Source of the DNA: Planctomycetota bacterium
GTDB taxonomy: Bacteria > Planctomycetota > Planctomycetia > Pirellulales > Pirellulaceae
NCBI GenBank assembly: GCA_014381825.1
Contig: JACNKX010000160.1
Coordinates: 1 to 37,556, forward strand
Direction of reading: 5' to 3'
Length of the DNA stretch: 37,556 nt
The translations under genes were made by a program, and so were the position numbers. Shown here in pieces: positions 25,429 to 34,113 of this stretch (positions are counted from its first letter, which is position 1; the number at the start of each line of letters is the position of its first letter). The notes beneath the pieces were generated by a model. It was not told where the DNA came from, did no database searches, and saw nothing but the letters and a program-made list of their open reading frames with translations.

Positions 25429-28400
25429 ATGGCTGACTCCACGATTCAAAGCGGACAAAAGGTAGCGGAACAGACATCGACGATCCATCGGCTGATCGCT
25501 TCGACGCGACGGTGGCTTCGTTCGACTTGGGTCGCAACAGGACTGGCGGTCTCGCTCGGATTATTCGTAGCGGTTCTCGTCGCCGTCGTGCTTCTGGATC
25601 TCGCATCTCCGCTGTGGCCGGTCCTACGATTCGCGGGGTTAATGTTGGTGGTGATTCCAACCACGTGGGCGTTTCTAGTCGGTGTCGTCAAGCCACTAAT
25701 TCGCCGGCTGACCCAAGTGATGGTAGCTCGGCGAATCGAACAAGAGCTGCCCAGTATTCACAATCGTCTCGTCAGTTGCGTCGATTTGGCTCGCAATGGC
25801 CAAGCACGTCAATCGCGCGCGTTCCATCAACGGCTCGTTGATGAAGCCTTCGATCGAATCCGCGACTTTCGGCTTCGTCAAGTGCTCGATTTATTGAGCC
25901 TGCGACGTGCCAGCGTGTTCGCGTTTCTCAGCGTCGCTGCACTCGTTGGGGCCTTCTTTTTGTTTTCAGATCGTCTGCCAACGGCGGTCGCTCGAATCTT
26001 TCAGCCGTTTGCCGATATCCCCCCGGTATCCGGCGTGCTGTACGACGTATTGGTCGGTGAGCAGCCCGAACCGGGTGACTGTGACGTGCTGCGCGGCGAA
26101 GATGTCGACTTTCTCGTCGTCGTGAAGAAAGGGGAAGTCGCCCTACCTGGCAGTCCCGAATCGTTGCGACTTGATGTCTCTACTGTTGATTCGGAGGGAC
26201 GTCGAAAGCGTTTGAATTACAGTTTGCCGGCGGTTCGCGATTCTCGGACCACTTTCAAGCTGACCGGAATGCAACACTCGTTCACCTATCGCGTTCGTGG
26301 TGGTGGCACGTGGAGCAAACAGTATCGGGTCACGATGTTGGACCGGCCGCGAATTGTTGGGCTTCAAACGACACTTCATTACCCCAAGTACATGCGGCTG
26401 CCAGAACCGAGGCTGGGACCACCCATGTCGCCGGACGTCATAGGGCCACAAGGCAGCACCGTCGAAGTATCGGTCGATGTGCAAGGCGATGCTTCGGAAG
26501 GTGAGATCGAGTTACTGGAGCAACGTGTCTCGATGGTCGAAGTTCACGATCGCCGCGAACGCGTTTGGTTCATCGACGAAATGCCAACCGGCGCGAAGAA
26601 GCAAGGCAATTGGCAACTCGATGCAGAAATGATCGGTTCGCCCGGCCACACCGATCCGCCGAACGCCGCAGCTCACGCTCACGGCTTTGAGCGCGCGCCG
26701 ACACCGTTCGAAGTGCTCACTGGCGAGAGCTTGATCGCCTACGTCTATCTCGATCCGGCGCAAATGCCCGAAAGCGTGATGCTAAAGTTCCACGACGGCA
26801 AGAACTGGGAACATCGAGCGTTCTGGGGCGCGGACAAGATCGGCGAGGGGAAGGTTGATACGCCGAGTCGTCATCACGTCGGTGACTTGCCGGCAGGCGG
26901 CAAGCTCGTGCGGCTCGAAGTGCCCGCGAACGCGGTCGACATGGAAGGGCAACGCATCCATGGAATCAGTTTTGCCATGTTCGGTGGAAAAGGTGCTTGG
27001 GGTGCCACCGGCTCGTTGCCGCCAGCCAAAAGGCGCGTCACTGAGTTCGTTGCTACCGAATCGTTCCTGCTTTCGCCTCAGAGTTCGCTGCCCGACGCCG
27101 AGTCGCAATCCACGAAATGGTCCGGCAAACTTCCCCTGGAACGAGATGGTTTCTATCGAGTCGTGCTTCGGAATCGATTGAAGTATCCGAATCGACAAAT
27201 GGACGAAGGCGAACTAACTGCCGTGCCGGACAACTCGCCGCAAGTCGTGATCGAGCGTCCTGCTAAGGATCTCGTCATCAGCGAGCCAATCAAGGTGCCT
27301 GTCTATATCACGGCCTACGACGACTTTGGGCTCGACGACGTAACACTTTCGTTTCAGATGCCCGATTCCTCCACGTTCCAGGGACGAAAGATCCGCCACT
27401 ATGAACCGCCCAAGCAAAATGACCATGCGATTGCGACGATCGATCTCGCCGCCGAGGGCTTGCAACTAAATCAGACGCTTCGCTATCGGATCGAAGTGCG
27501 TGATACGAAAGGCCAAAGTGTCACAACTGAAGATCGGACGATTCGTATCGCAAACGATAATAACGCGGCAGACAAGCAGTTCGCGCGGTATCAGGAAAAG
27601 ACGGAGTCGCTTCAGGAGAAGCTGGAGCAATTAGTGGAAGAGCAGGCCAAGGTCGAAACTGCGGCAGAAGAGCTTGCGGAAAAGTACGAAGACTTGACGG
27701 AGACAATTGAGCAGGCACAAGCCGAAGCCATCGCCAAGGCTGAAGCGGCTGCCGAGGCTAACCAGCCGCCTCCGGAACCAATGCCGATCGTCTTGGACGA
27801 ACCTGCGAAGAAGCAGCTAGAGGAGCTTCGAGCCGAACTGGCTCAAGTCGCGCCTATCGAGGCGAAGGCGGTTCAGCTCAGCAAGGAAGTGGCGAATGAA
27901 TTGAAGCAGATGGCTGACCAGTCAGCCACTCTCGAGATGCTGCCCCCGGAAGTCGCCGAGCAAGTTCAAGGCGTGCAAGAAGCCTTCGAGCAACTGGCAG
28001 TGAAGCCGCTTGAGGAGTTGAACAATCTTGTCAATGAAGCCGTGCAACCGGCCAAGCCCGATCCTCAATTGCCACAGATTCAGCAGCAAGCCGAATCCGT
28101 GCAGCAGTCCTTAGAGGATTTGCAGGCGAGGATCGAAGCCGTCGTCAAGGCACAAGAGACAAGTCGCGAGGATGTCGAGCAAGCCGTTGCTGAATTGCAA
28201 CAGGATGTCATGCAGCAAAACGCTCGGATCGCGACTCGCGAACTAACGGAGTTGCGAGATGCGTTGGCCGAGATGCGAGAAGAACTAGGCGAGCTTGGCG
28301 AGACTCAAGAAGCTTTGATCGCCGACGCTGAGAAGGATCTATCTGATCCCATTTTTGAGAAGCTTGTTGAAGCGCAAGAACAGTTAGATGCCGAGGCCGA

Positions 28401-29130
28401 CCCGGTGCTAGCCGATGCACGTGAATTACTCGAAGACGGAATGCTCGAGCAGGTGCGTGCAGACGCCGACGCGCCAGCTGCGCCGCTCGAGCCAGCGTTG
28501 GCCGGTCCACTCGAAGAACCTGCAGCGGCGGAACCGGACGAAGCCGCAAAAAAGAAGGACAAGTCGAAGAAACAAGACGCCAAGAAGCAGGACGCTCCAG
28601 CCCCGCCATTGAGTCCCGAACGACAAGAGCTGCAGGATCGACAGATGGATCGTGCCGAGGAACTTGCCACGACGGAGGAGGCACTAGCAGCGGATCAAGA
28701 AATTCTCGAAAGCCTGATCGAGAGCCTTACTTCTCAATTGCCAGAGGAAGCACTCGGCGAGTTGACACCCGAACAGGCAGCTCAACTGCAAGAGATGCTG
28801 GCTGCCCAAACGACGCAAGAAGCGCTCGAGATGTTCCGTCGGCTCGAACAGATGTTGGCTCAGACTGACGAGCCGACTCAACCAAACAATCAGCCGCCGC
28901 CTCCGAGCCCACCAACCGACAAGCCCGATCTAAGTGAAATCGGTGCGGTCGATGCGATTCTGGTCGAGTTGGATGACTTCGACCTGAGCGCTCGAACGGT
29001 CATCATGAAGATGCAACCACGCGAGCGAGAAGACTTGCTGCAGGGATTGAAAGAAGAAGGCCCGGAAGGATATCGCAAGTTTATCCGTGACTACTTCCGA
29101 AGGCTCACCAAGGTACAAGCGGTTAAATAA
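25429..29130 (+). CDS. Large coiled-coil membrane protein with fused tail, DUF4175-like (cluster 2)
   Basis: The protein has 1233 residues. N-terminal helices lie at about 36-60, 66-87 and 158-178, in the same arrangement as the cluster 1 copy, with VARRIEQELPSIHNRLVS between them. Ig-like domains follow (PRIVGLQTTLHYPKYM, DNSPQVVIERPAKDLVIS). Between these lies an extra segment, about residues 375-560, absent from the cluster 1 protein and containing HDGKNWEHRAFWGAD and GISFAMFGGKGAWGATG. From about 718 the sequence is Glu/Gln/Ala-rich coiled coil. A KKKDKSKKQDAKKQDA linker comes next. The C-terminal end LQGLKEEGPEGYRKFIRDYF matches in style the separate protein at 12354. It is probably a scaffold spanning the envelope. 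Confidence 0.83.
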   Translation: MADSTIQSGQKVAEQTSTIHRLIASTRRWLRSTWVATGLAVSLGLFVAVLVAVVLLDLASPLWPVLRFAGLMLVVIPTTWAFLVGVVKPLIRRLTQVMVARRIEQELPSIHNRLVSCVDLARNGQARQSRAFHQRLVDEAFDRIRDFRLRQVLDLLSLRRASVFAFLSVAALVGAFFLFSDRLPTAVARIFQPFADIPPVSGVLYDVLVGEQPEPGDCDVLRGEDVDFLVVVKKGEVALPGSPESLRLDVSTVDSEGRRKRLNYSLPAVRDSRTTFKLTGMQHSFTYRVRGGGTWSKQYRVTMLDRPRIVGLQTTLHYPKYMRLPEPRLGPPMSPDVIGPQGSTVEVSVDVQGDASEGEIELLEQRVSMVEVHDRRERVWFIDEMPTGAKKQGNWQLDAEMIGSPGHTDPPNAAAHAHGFERAPTPFEVLTGESLIAYVYLDPAQMPESVMLKFHDGKNWEHRAFWGADKIGEGKVDTPSRHHVGDLPAGGKLVRLEVPANAVDMEGQRIHGISFAMFGGKGAWGATGSLPPAKRRVTEFVATESFLLSPQSSLPDAESQSTKWSGKLPLERDGFYRVVLRNRLKYPNRQMDEGELTAVPDNSPQVVIERPAKDLVISEPIKVPVYITAYDDFGLDDVTLSFQMPDSSTFQGRKIRHYEPPKQNDHAIATIDLAAEGLQLNQTLRYRIEVRDTKGQSVTTEDRTIRIANDNNAADKQFARYQEKTESLQEKLEQLVEEQAKVETAAEELAEKYEDLTETIEQAQAEAIAKAEAAAEANQPPPEPMPIVLDEPAKKQLEELRAELAQVAPIEAKAVQLSKEVANELKQMADQSATLEMLPPEVAEQVQGVQEAFEQLAVKPLEELNNLVNEAVQPAKPDPQLPQIQQQAESVQQSLEDLQARIEAVVKAQETSREDVEQAVAELQQDVMQQNARIATRELTELRDALAEMREELGELGETQEALIADAEKDLSDPIFEKLVEAQEQLDAEADPVLADARELLEDGMLEQVRADADAPAAPLEPALAGPLEEPAAAEPDEAAKKKDKSKKQDAKKQDAPAPPLSPERQELQDRQMDRAEELATTEEALAADQEILESLIESLTSQLPEEALGELTPEQAAQLQEMLAAQTTQEALEMFRRLEQMLAQTDEPTQPNNQPPPPSPPTDKPDLSEIGAVDAILVELDDFDLSARTVIMKMQPREREDLLQGLKEEGPEGYRKFIRDYFRRLTKVQAVK

Positions 29131-29138
29131 GAAAGAAT

Positions 29139-29155
29139 CGCGACCGAACGTCGCG
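29139..29155 (+). promoter_or_regulatory. Hairpin just before a TTG start
   Basis: CGCGAC-CGAAC-GTCGCG forms a 6-bp GC-rich stem 11 bases before the TTG start at 29167. It could lower translation of that gene or mark the end of the coiled-coil message. The evidence is only the base pairing and the position. Confidence 0.3.
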
Positions 29156-29166
29156 TAACGATTGAA

Positions 29167-31572
29167 TTGAATATCGAAGCGTTCCTCAAATCGATTGGCG
29201 TGACGGACGAGGTGATTCAACACCTCGACAAGGCTCAGCTGGCGTTTCAGCGACCGGTCGTCCTGTGGGTTGGCCTCGTCTTGTTAATTCCAACCGCTTA
29301 CTTCATCTACACGCGACAACGCGACAATTTAAGTTCGTTAGCGCAGGGATTTCGAGTCGCGTTAACGGCAACGCGTGTGATCGTTCTGGCGATCCTAATC
29401 GCGATCCTCGCCGGGCCCTATCTAAAGATCGACCATCAGATAACCAAACGCCCCATCGTCGCAATCCTGTTCGACGAATCACAAAGCATGAATTTACCCG
29501 CGGGCCCCTTTGCGACCAACGAAGAACTGCTTGCGGTTGCCGTCTCGGAAGGACAGGAATTGCAAGAAGGTGACGTGGCAGCAGAAGTAAAGCAATCGCT
29601 CGCCGAACTTTCACGATCGGCTGTCGCTCGTTCGCTGGTCCGGCACGCCGACGATATGCTTCTGAAACCGTTGCAGAAGGAGCATGACATACGATACTAC
29701 CACTTCTCACGACAACCGAGTGGTTTCGAGTTTACTTCAGTGGACGAAGATGCCACACAGCAAGAGGCACGAGGCGGCGGCGCTGCAACCTATCTCGGAG
29801 ATGCCATCGATCACGTCCTCGAAGAAGCGGCCGGGCAACAAGTTGTTGCGATGCTCGTGTTGTCCGATGGGCAGAACACCGGAGGAGCATCGCCCGCTCG
29901 CGCGGCTCGCGCCGCAGCCGAAGTGGGCACGAAGATCTTCGCGGCGCCGATTGGGGCCATCGAGCGATTGCCCGACGTATCGATTGTCGACGTCTACACG
30001 TCAGGACTTGTCGCAATAGGCGATACGGTTTCGGTGCATGTGACGCTTGAGTCGCATGGCTTTGACGGTCGTCCAGTCACGGTTGAGTTAAAAGATGGCG
30101 ACGAAGTTCTTACGACTCAGGAAGTCGCTGCCCGCGACGCGGAACATCAACATATCGAACTCACGTTTGAAGCTCAGAGAGCTGGACCTCGCTATTTAAC
30201 GGTGAATGTGCCGCCGCAAGCCGAGGAAGTCGAACAGCTTCGCGCCAATAACACCGATTCGGCGTTAGTTCGCATCAGCGAAGAGAAGATTCGTGTACTC
30301 CTGATCGACGGACTGCCTCGGTGGGATTTTCGATTCGTCAAGAATGCAATTCGGCGTGACAACGGATTGGCGGGGCGCAGCGAAGAGATACCGGACGTCA
30401 TCGTCGAGACTGAGTGGCGACGATTGCCCAGTGAGCAGCAGGGCGAAGCATTGCCTCAGACGCTAGACGAAATTGCCGAATACCACACGATCATACTTGG
30501 TGATGTATCGCCCGATCTATTGACCGCTGAACTCGTCGGAATGCTCTCGCAAGCTGTCCGGGAACGAGGCGTTGGCCTGATCGTTGAAGCGGGCACACAG
30601 TCGATGCCGCATCGATTCGATTCCAACTTCCAGGAGTTGCTTCCCGTTCGCATGCGTGCGGGTGCGGCTGGTGTCGAAGCGCCAGTGTACGAGCCCTATG
30701 AAATCCAGGTCACCGCCGACGGACTCGTGCATGAAACCATGCGTTTATATGACGATCCGGGGCGCAATAATCGCGTCTGGAGCAAGATGCCACCTTACTA
30801 CTGGTGCGCCGCTGCCGAGCAACCAGCTCCAGCCGCGACGGTACTAGCATGGAACCCACAGCTGGAAGGACGCTTTGGCAAGACGCCGCTGATCGCCTAC
30901 CACTACGCAGGTGACGGCAAGGTGATGTTTGTCGGCACGGACTCGACTTGGGCCTGGCGTCAGAATGTCGGTGATCGCTTCTTCTATAAATTCTGGGGAC
31001 AAGCCATACGCTTCGTCGCCCGGCGCGATAATTCGGAAGGCAACAAGAGCTTCATTGAAGTTCGGCCGGTGCGAGCACAGCCCGGTGAGGAAGCTCAAAT
31101 CGAGCTTATGGCGTTCGATGCCGAAGGGATTCCGCTGACGATGCCAACTCGCGAACTCGCCTTGTTGCTACCGGGGTCACGAGAAACGCTCGAACTGACT
31201 GCCGATAAAGCAAGAGAAGGCCGCTACACAGGAAGCTTTACTCCCGGCACACCGGGAGTTCATCGCTTGGCCTATCAGCCGCCTGACGGCGGTGCCGCGG
31301 TTGAGGCAACTCTGCAAGTTCTGACGGCTCCCGAAGAGTTCCGCCACCCGAATGTGAATCGACCAACGTTGGAGTTGCTCACCAGCGCGACTGGCGGCGA
31401 AGTCCTGAAGCTGAACGAACTTGCTACGATCGCTGACAAGATCGAAGGCAAGGCTGAGCTAAAATCGTTGCACCGCGAAGCAACGCTGTGGGACAACTGG
31501 TTAACACTGGCCGTGCTAATATGTGTTTACTCGCTAGACGTTGGGATTCGACGCGTCATGGGTTTGGTTTAA
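29167..31572 (+). CDS. VWA / glutamine amidotransferase-like membrane protein (cluster 2)
   Basis: The 801-residue protein starts at a TTG, since no ATG lies in frame before the first helix; GTG codons at 29199 or 29212 are alternatives. Helices lie at about 31-48 and 64-83. The VWA domain has MIDAS D103-E-S-Q-S107 and a MLVLSDGQNTGG strand. After an Ig-like domain comes the amidotransferase-like fold from about residue 373 (IRVLLIDGLPRWDFRFVKN, IILGDVSPDLL, ERGVGLIVEAGTQ). A beta-rich region and a helix near 778-792 close it. The layout mirrors the protein at 6706. No catalytic triad is visible in the amidotransferase-like part. The start is less certain than for the neighbouring genes. Confidence 0.87.
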   Translation: MNIEAFLKSIGVTDEVIQHLDKAQLAFQRPVVLWVGLVLLIPTAYFIYTRQRDNLSSLAQGFRVALTATRVIVLAILIAILAGPYLKIDHQITKRPIVAILFDESQSMNLPAGPFATNEELLAVAVSEGQELQEGDVAAEVKQSLAELSRSAVARSLVRHADDMLLKPLQKEHDIRYYHFSRQPSGFEFTSVDEDATQQEARGGGAATYLGDAIDHVLEEAAGQQVVAMLVLSDGQNTGGASPARAARAAAEVGTKIFAAPIGAIERLPDVSIVDVYTSGLVAIGDTVSVHVTLESHGFDGRPVTVELKDGDEVLTTQEVAARDAEHQHIELTFEAQRAGPRYLTVNVPPQAEEVEQLRANNTDSALVRISEEKIRVLLIDGLPRWDFRFVKNAIRRDNGLAGRSEEIPDVIVETEWRRLPSEQQGEALPQTLDEIAEYHTIILGDVSPDLLTAELVGMLSQAVRERGVGLIVEAGTQSMPHRFDSNFQELLPVRMRAGAAGVEAPVYEPYEIQVTADGLVHETMRLYDDPGRNNRVWSKMPPYYWCAAAEQPAPAATVLAWNPQLEGRFGKTPLIAYHYAGDGKVMFVGTDSTWAWRQNVGDRFFYKFWGQAIRFVARRDNSEGNKSFIEVRPVRAQPGEEAQIELMAFDAEGIPLTMPTRELALLLPGSRETLELTADKAREGRYTGSFTPGTPGVHRLAYQPPDGGAAVEATLQVLTAPEEFRHPNVNRPTLELLTSATGGEVLKLNELATIADKIEGKAELKSLHREATLWDNWLTLAVLICVYSLDVGIRRVMGLV

Positions 31573-31637
31573 TGCGAAGTTCGTCAATTAACGAGCTTAT
31601 GCGTCTCTGCTCAACTTAGAATGAAAGATGCCGCCTG

Positions 31638-32711
31638 ATGCGACTTGTTCGGACAACGCTCACGCGCCGGTTCACGTTCGCGATTGTTGCGATCTTCGTG
31701 ATGTTGATGGCTTGCCCCGTTCAATCGCAAGAAGGCAAGGCGACCTCCGCCGAGATCCTTACTAACGAAGCGATCATCGAGACGGTGACTGCATCGGTTG
31801 ATCGGTCGTTGGATTACCTTGCCAAGCAGCAACGGCCCGACGGTGCTTGGGACGGTAACAATGCTCCCAACGCGTTGGCGCTGCTCGCTTTCATGGGACG
31901 AGGCCATGTGCCCGGTCGCGGGCCGTATCGCGACGTGCTCGAAAAAGGAAAGCGATTCATCTTGCGAACCCAGAACGCGGACGGCGTGTTTGTGCCCCAA
32001 CGCAATGCTGGCTCCGGGCCGATGTATCAGCAGGGACTTGCGGCATTGGCTATGGCGGAAATGTATGGCATGGATCCCGATCCGGATTTAGAGGACGCGT
32101 TGCGCAAGGCAGTTGATTTGCTGATCCGTTGCCAATCGAACAAAGGTGGCTGGCGATACCAGCCGAAGAAATCGGACGAGGACCTCAGCGTCACGGTGAT
32201 GCAAATTGTGGCGTTACGAGCGGCGAACAACGCCGAGATTCCCGTGCCAGAGGAAACCATCGACAAAGCGGTTGCCTACGTAAAATCATGCGCGGACAAG
32301 GCCGGCGGTTACGGCTATCAGGGCCCGGGTCGCAAACCACAAACGACTGCCGCCGGCGCGGTATCGCTTCAGTTGTTGGGGCATCACGAAGATGAAACCA
32401 TCGCAGGTGCGTTGGACTATCTCGCTTCGCTACCGGTCGAGTGGGGAAATGGCGGCGGCATCGCGTACTACTATTACTTCCACTACTACGCGATTCAGGC
32501 CAACTACCAGGCCGGTGGCAAATACTGGTCAAATTGGCATCCGCGAGTTCGTGAATTGTTTCTCAGCAAACAGAATGCGGACGGAAGTTGGGATGTGCCA
32601 GGCGGATCGGAGGGTGCCAACGTCGTTGGTCCGAACAAAGTCTACTGGACGAGCATGGCCACTCTAGTGCTCGAAGTCTACATGCACTTTCTGCCCGCAT
32701 ATCAGCGATAG
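31638..32711 (+). CDS. Exported squalene-cyclase-fold (prenyltransferase repeat) protein, cluster 2
   Basis: The 357-residue protein has an N-terminal signal (RRFTFAIVAIFVMLMACPVQS). C26 in LMAC loosely resembles a lipobox, so a lipoprotein is possible. Prenyltransferase/squalene-oxidase repeats follow: AKQQRPDGAWDG, RTQNADGVFVPQ, RCQSNKGGWRYQP, KSCADKAGGYGYQG and SKQNADGSWDVPG. The segment KKSDEDLSVTVMQIVALRAA at about 177-196 aligns with the place of the class II cyclase Asp motif but is not DxDD. Its paralogue at 13004 matches it from the second repeat onward (GPMY, GLAALAMAEMYG-like and GGWRY-DLSVT blocks). The final part YYAIQANYQAGGKYWSNWHP is also shared. It ends cluster 2. Confidence 0.9.
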   Translation: MRLVRTTLTRRFTFAIVAIFVMLMACPVQSQEGKATSAEILTNEAIIETVTASVDRSLDYLAKQQRPDGAWDGNNAPNALALLAFMGRGHVPGRGPYRDVLEKGKRFILRTQNADGVFVPQRNAGSGPMYQQGLAALAMAEMYGMDPDPDLEDALRKAVDLLIRCQSNKGGWRYQPKKSDEDLSVTVMQIVALRAANNAEIPVPEETIDKAVAYVKSCADKAGGYGYQGPGRKPQTTAAGAVSLQLLGHHEDETIAGALDYLASLPVEWGNGGGIAYYYYFHYYAIQANYQAGGKYWSNWHPRVRELFLSKQNADGSWDVPGGSEGANVVGPNKVYWTSMATLVLEVYMHFLPAYQR

Positions 32712-32742
32712 CGGCGGTTTATCTGAATTCTCGAAGTTTCTG

Positions 32743-32768
32743 GGAATAACCCTGGGAAATTCGCCGTC
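32743..32768 (+). promoter_or_regulatory. Candidate ECF-type promoter of the sigma factor gene
   Basis: GGAAT at 32743-32747 and CGTC at 32765-32768 are separated by 17 bases. This fits the general ECF pattern of a GGAA-type -35 and a CGTC-type -10. The start codon follows 60 bases later. If real, the sigma factor would drive its own gene. Short motifs like these also occur by chance. Confidence 0.35.
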
Positions 32769-32828
32769 GAGCGGTGACATTGTTGCTGAGGATGTCATCC
32801 GAACCGGAAGCGGCGATTTGGCGAGAAT

Positions 32829-33374
32829 GTGAACGTGCAACGAATCGATACGGAAGCCGTGCAGGAGCTGATCGATTCGCATGGTGCCGCGCTCAAGCTC
32901 TATGCTCGGCAGTGGTGCAATGCGCCGGAAGATGCATTGCAAGAGGCGTTAATTGAACTACTGCGTCAGAGTCCCGTTCCCGATCAACCGGTGGCTTGGC
33001 TCTTCAACACGATTCGCTTTCGAGCGATGAACCTGACCCGTGGCGAGCGGCGACGAAGCGAGCATCACCGCCAAGCGAGCCAACAGCGAAACGAATGGTT
33101 TGGCGATGGTGGAGACGCTGGATTCGATAGCGAGGAGCTGACAGGTGTGCTGACTCAATTGCCACAAATGGAGCGGGAGATTGTCGTGGCTCGAATTTGG
33201 GGCGAGATGTCATTTGAGAAGATCGCGGACCTGGTTGGAATATCATCCAGTTCGGTCCATCGACGTTATCGAGGGGCTTTGTTGCTACTGAATCAATTGC
33301 TCGACGGAGAAGATGACCAGTTAGGACAAACCAATGAATCAGAAACGCAAACACCTCACCAATGCGATGCTTGA
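32829..33374 (+). CDS. ECF-type RNA polymerase sigma-70 factor
   Basis: The 181-residue protein has a sigma region 2 at about 18-75 (NAPEDALQEALIELLRQ, then AWLFNTIRFRAMNLTRGERR). Region 4 at about 105-155 carries the helix-turn-helix (LPQMEREIVVARIWGEMSFE, then KIADLVGISSSSVHRRYRGA). The start is a GTG at 32829; an ATG overlapping it at 32827 meets a stop at once. A second GTG lies two codons on. Planctomycetes carry many such factors, so the subgroup cannot be named from the sequence alone. The 3' end overlaps the next gene by 41 bases, which suggests tight co-expression with a regulator. Confidence 0.9.
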   Translation: MNVQRIDTEAVQELIDSHGAALKLYARQWCNAPEDALQEALIELLRQSPVPDQPVAWLFNTIRFRAMNLTRGERRRSEHHRQASQQRNEWFGDGGDAGFDSEELTGVLTQLPQMEREIVVARIWGEMSFEKIADLVGISSSSVHRRYRGALLLLNQLLDGEDDQLGQTNESETQTPHQCDA

Positions 33375-34065
33375 ATCCGAGTCACCCGAAGTGTTAGAGC
33401 GACTCGACGAGCTTGAGCGACGACTAAGAGCGACGCGCCCGCAGCCACCTCGATTGGAGTTGGCGTCCCTTCAGCAGCTTGCAGATGACGACGCAACGGT
33501 TGCGGTCGTCGAGCTGCCAGCAGACCGGAAGTCTCTTCACGCGTTTGTGATCGCCGGCTCTTGGGCGTGCGGCGCGGGAGTTGGGGCGCTCGTCATGTTT
33601 GTTTTAATGAGCCGCGCAGCACCGAATACTAACGCGGACAACGATGTGGTTCAGATACAACAGGGAGTACGCAATTCGATCTCGCATGATTCGGCGGATA
33701 ACTTCTCGACCGAAACGGTACCTGATTTACCAGATGATTCTCCCGGAGTGGCACATACTGAGCTGCGCAACCGCAGCCCGTCTGAGATGATCATTGCATT
33801 CGATCCTCTTGGGAACACTGATTCTACCTACGCAGAAAGCCGTCGCATTCTTCAGGCTGGAACACATCTTAAACGAACGAACCAGCATTCAAGCTGGCCA
33901 TTCGAAAGACTAGCAAGGAAGCAACAAACACCGTTGAACGATTACGAAATTGAACCGTCCATGCCAGGAACAGAATCTATGCTCGATTCAGAACCTGGAC
34001 CACCAGTATCACGGAGAGAGTTGATGCAAGAATTCTTAGAGCAGTCGTCCGACGCGCTATTGTAG
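33334..34065 (+). CDS. Single-pass membrane protein, candidate anti-sigma factor
   Basis: The 243-residue protein has a charged cytoplasmic part (residues 1-68, LERLDELERRLRATRPQPP), one helix at about 70-92, and a low-complexity outer part rich in Asn, Ser, Asp and Thr. Gene position (overlapping the sigma gene by 41 bases) and topology fit an anti-sigma factor. The usual zinc-binding His-x3-Cys-x2-Cys motif is absent. If it does hold the sigma factor, it must use another surface, perhaps the DELERRLR helix. No domain is recognised outside the membrane. Confidence 0.65.
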   Translation: MNQKRKHLTNAMLESESPEVLERLDELERRLRATRPQPPRLELASLQQLADDDATVAVVELPADRKSLHAFVIAGSWACGAGVGALVMFVLMSRAAPNTNADNDVVQIQQGVRNSISHDSADNFSTETVPDLPDDSPGVAHTELRNRSPSEMIIAFDPLGNTDSTYAESRRILQAGTHLKRTNQHSSWPFERLARKQQTPLNDYEIEPSMPGTESMLDSEPGPPVSRRELMQEFLEQSSDALL

Positions 34066-34113
34066 TTTGGAACCGTCAACTCAGCACGAGCCACGAATCG
34101 AAAGAAGATACTC

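Noticed and set aside
28208-28684. Long antisense ORFs opposite the coiled-coil region
   Set aside because: Low-complexity shadows of a Glu/Ala/Gln-rich gene; Ser/Ala-rich translations without domains.
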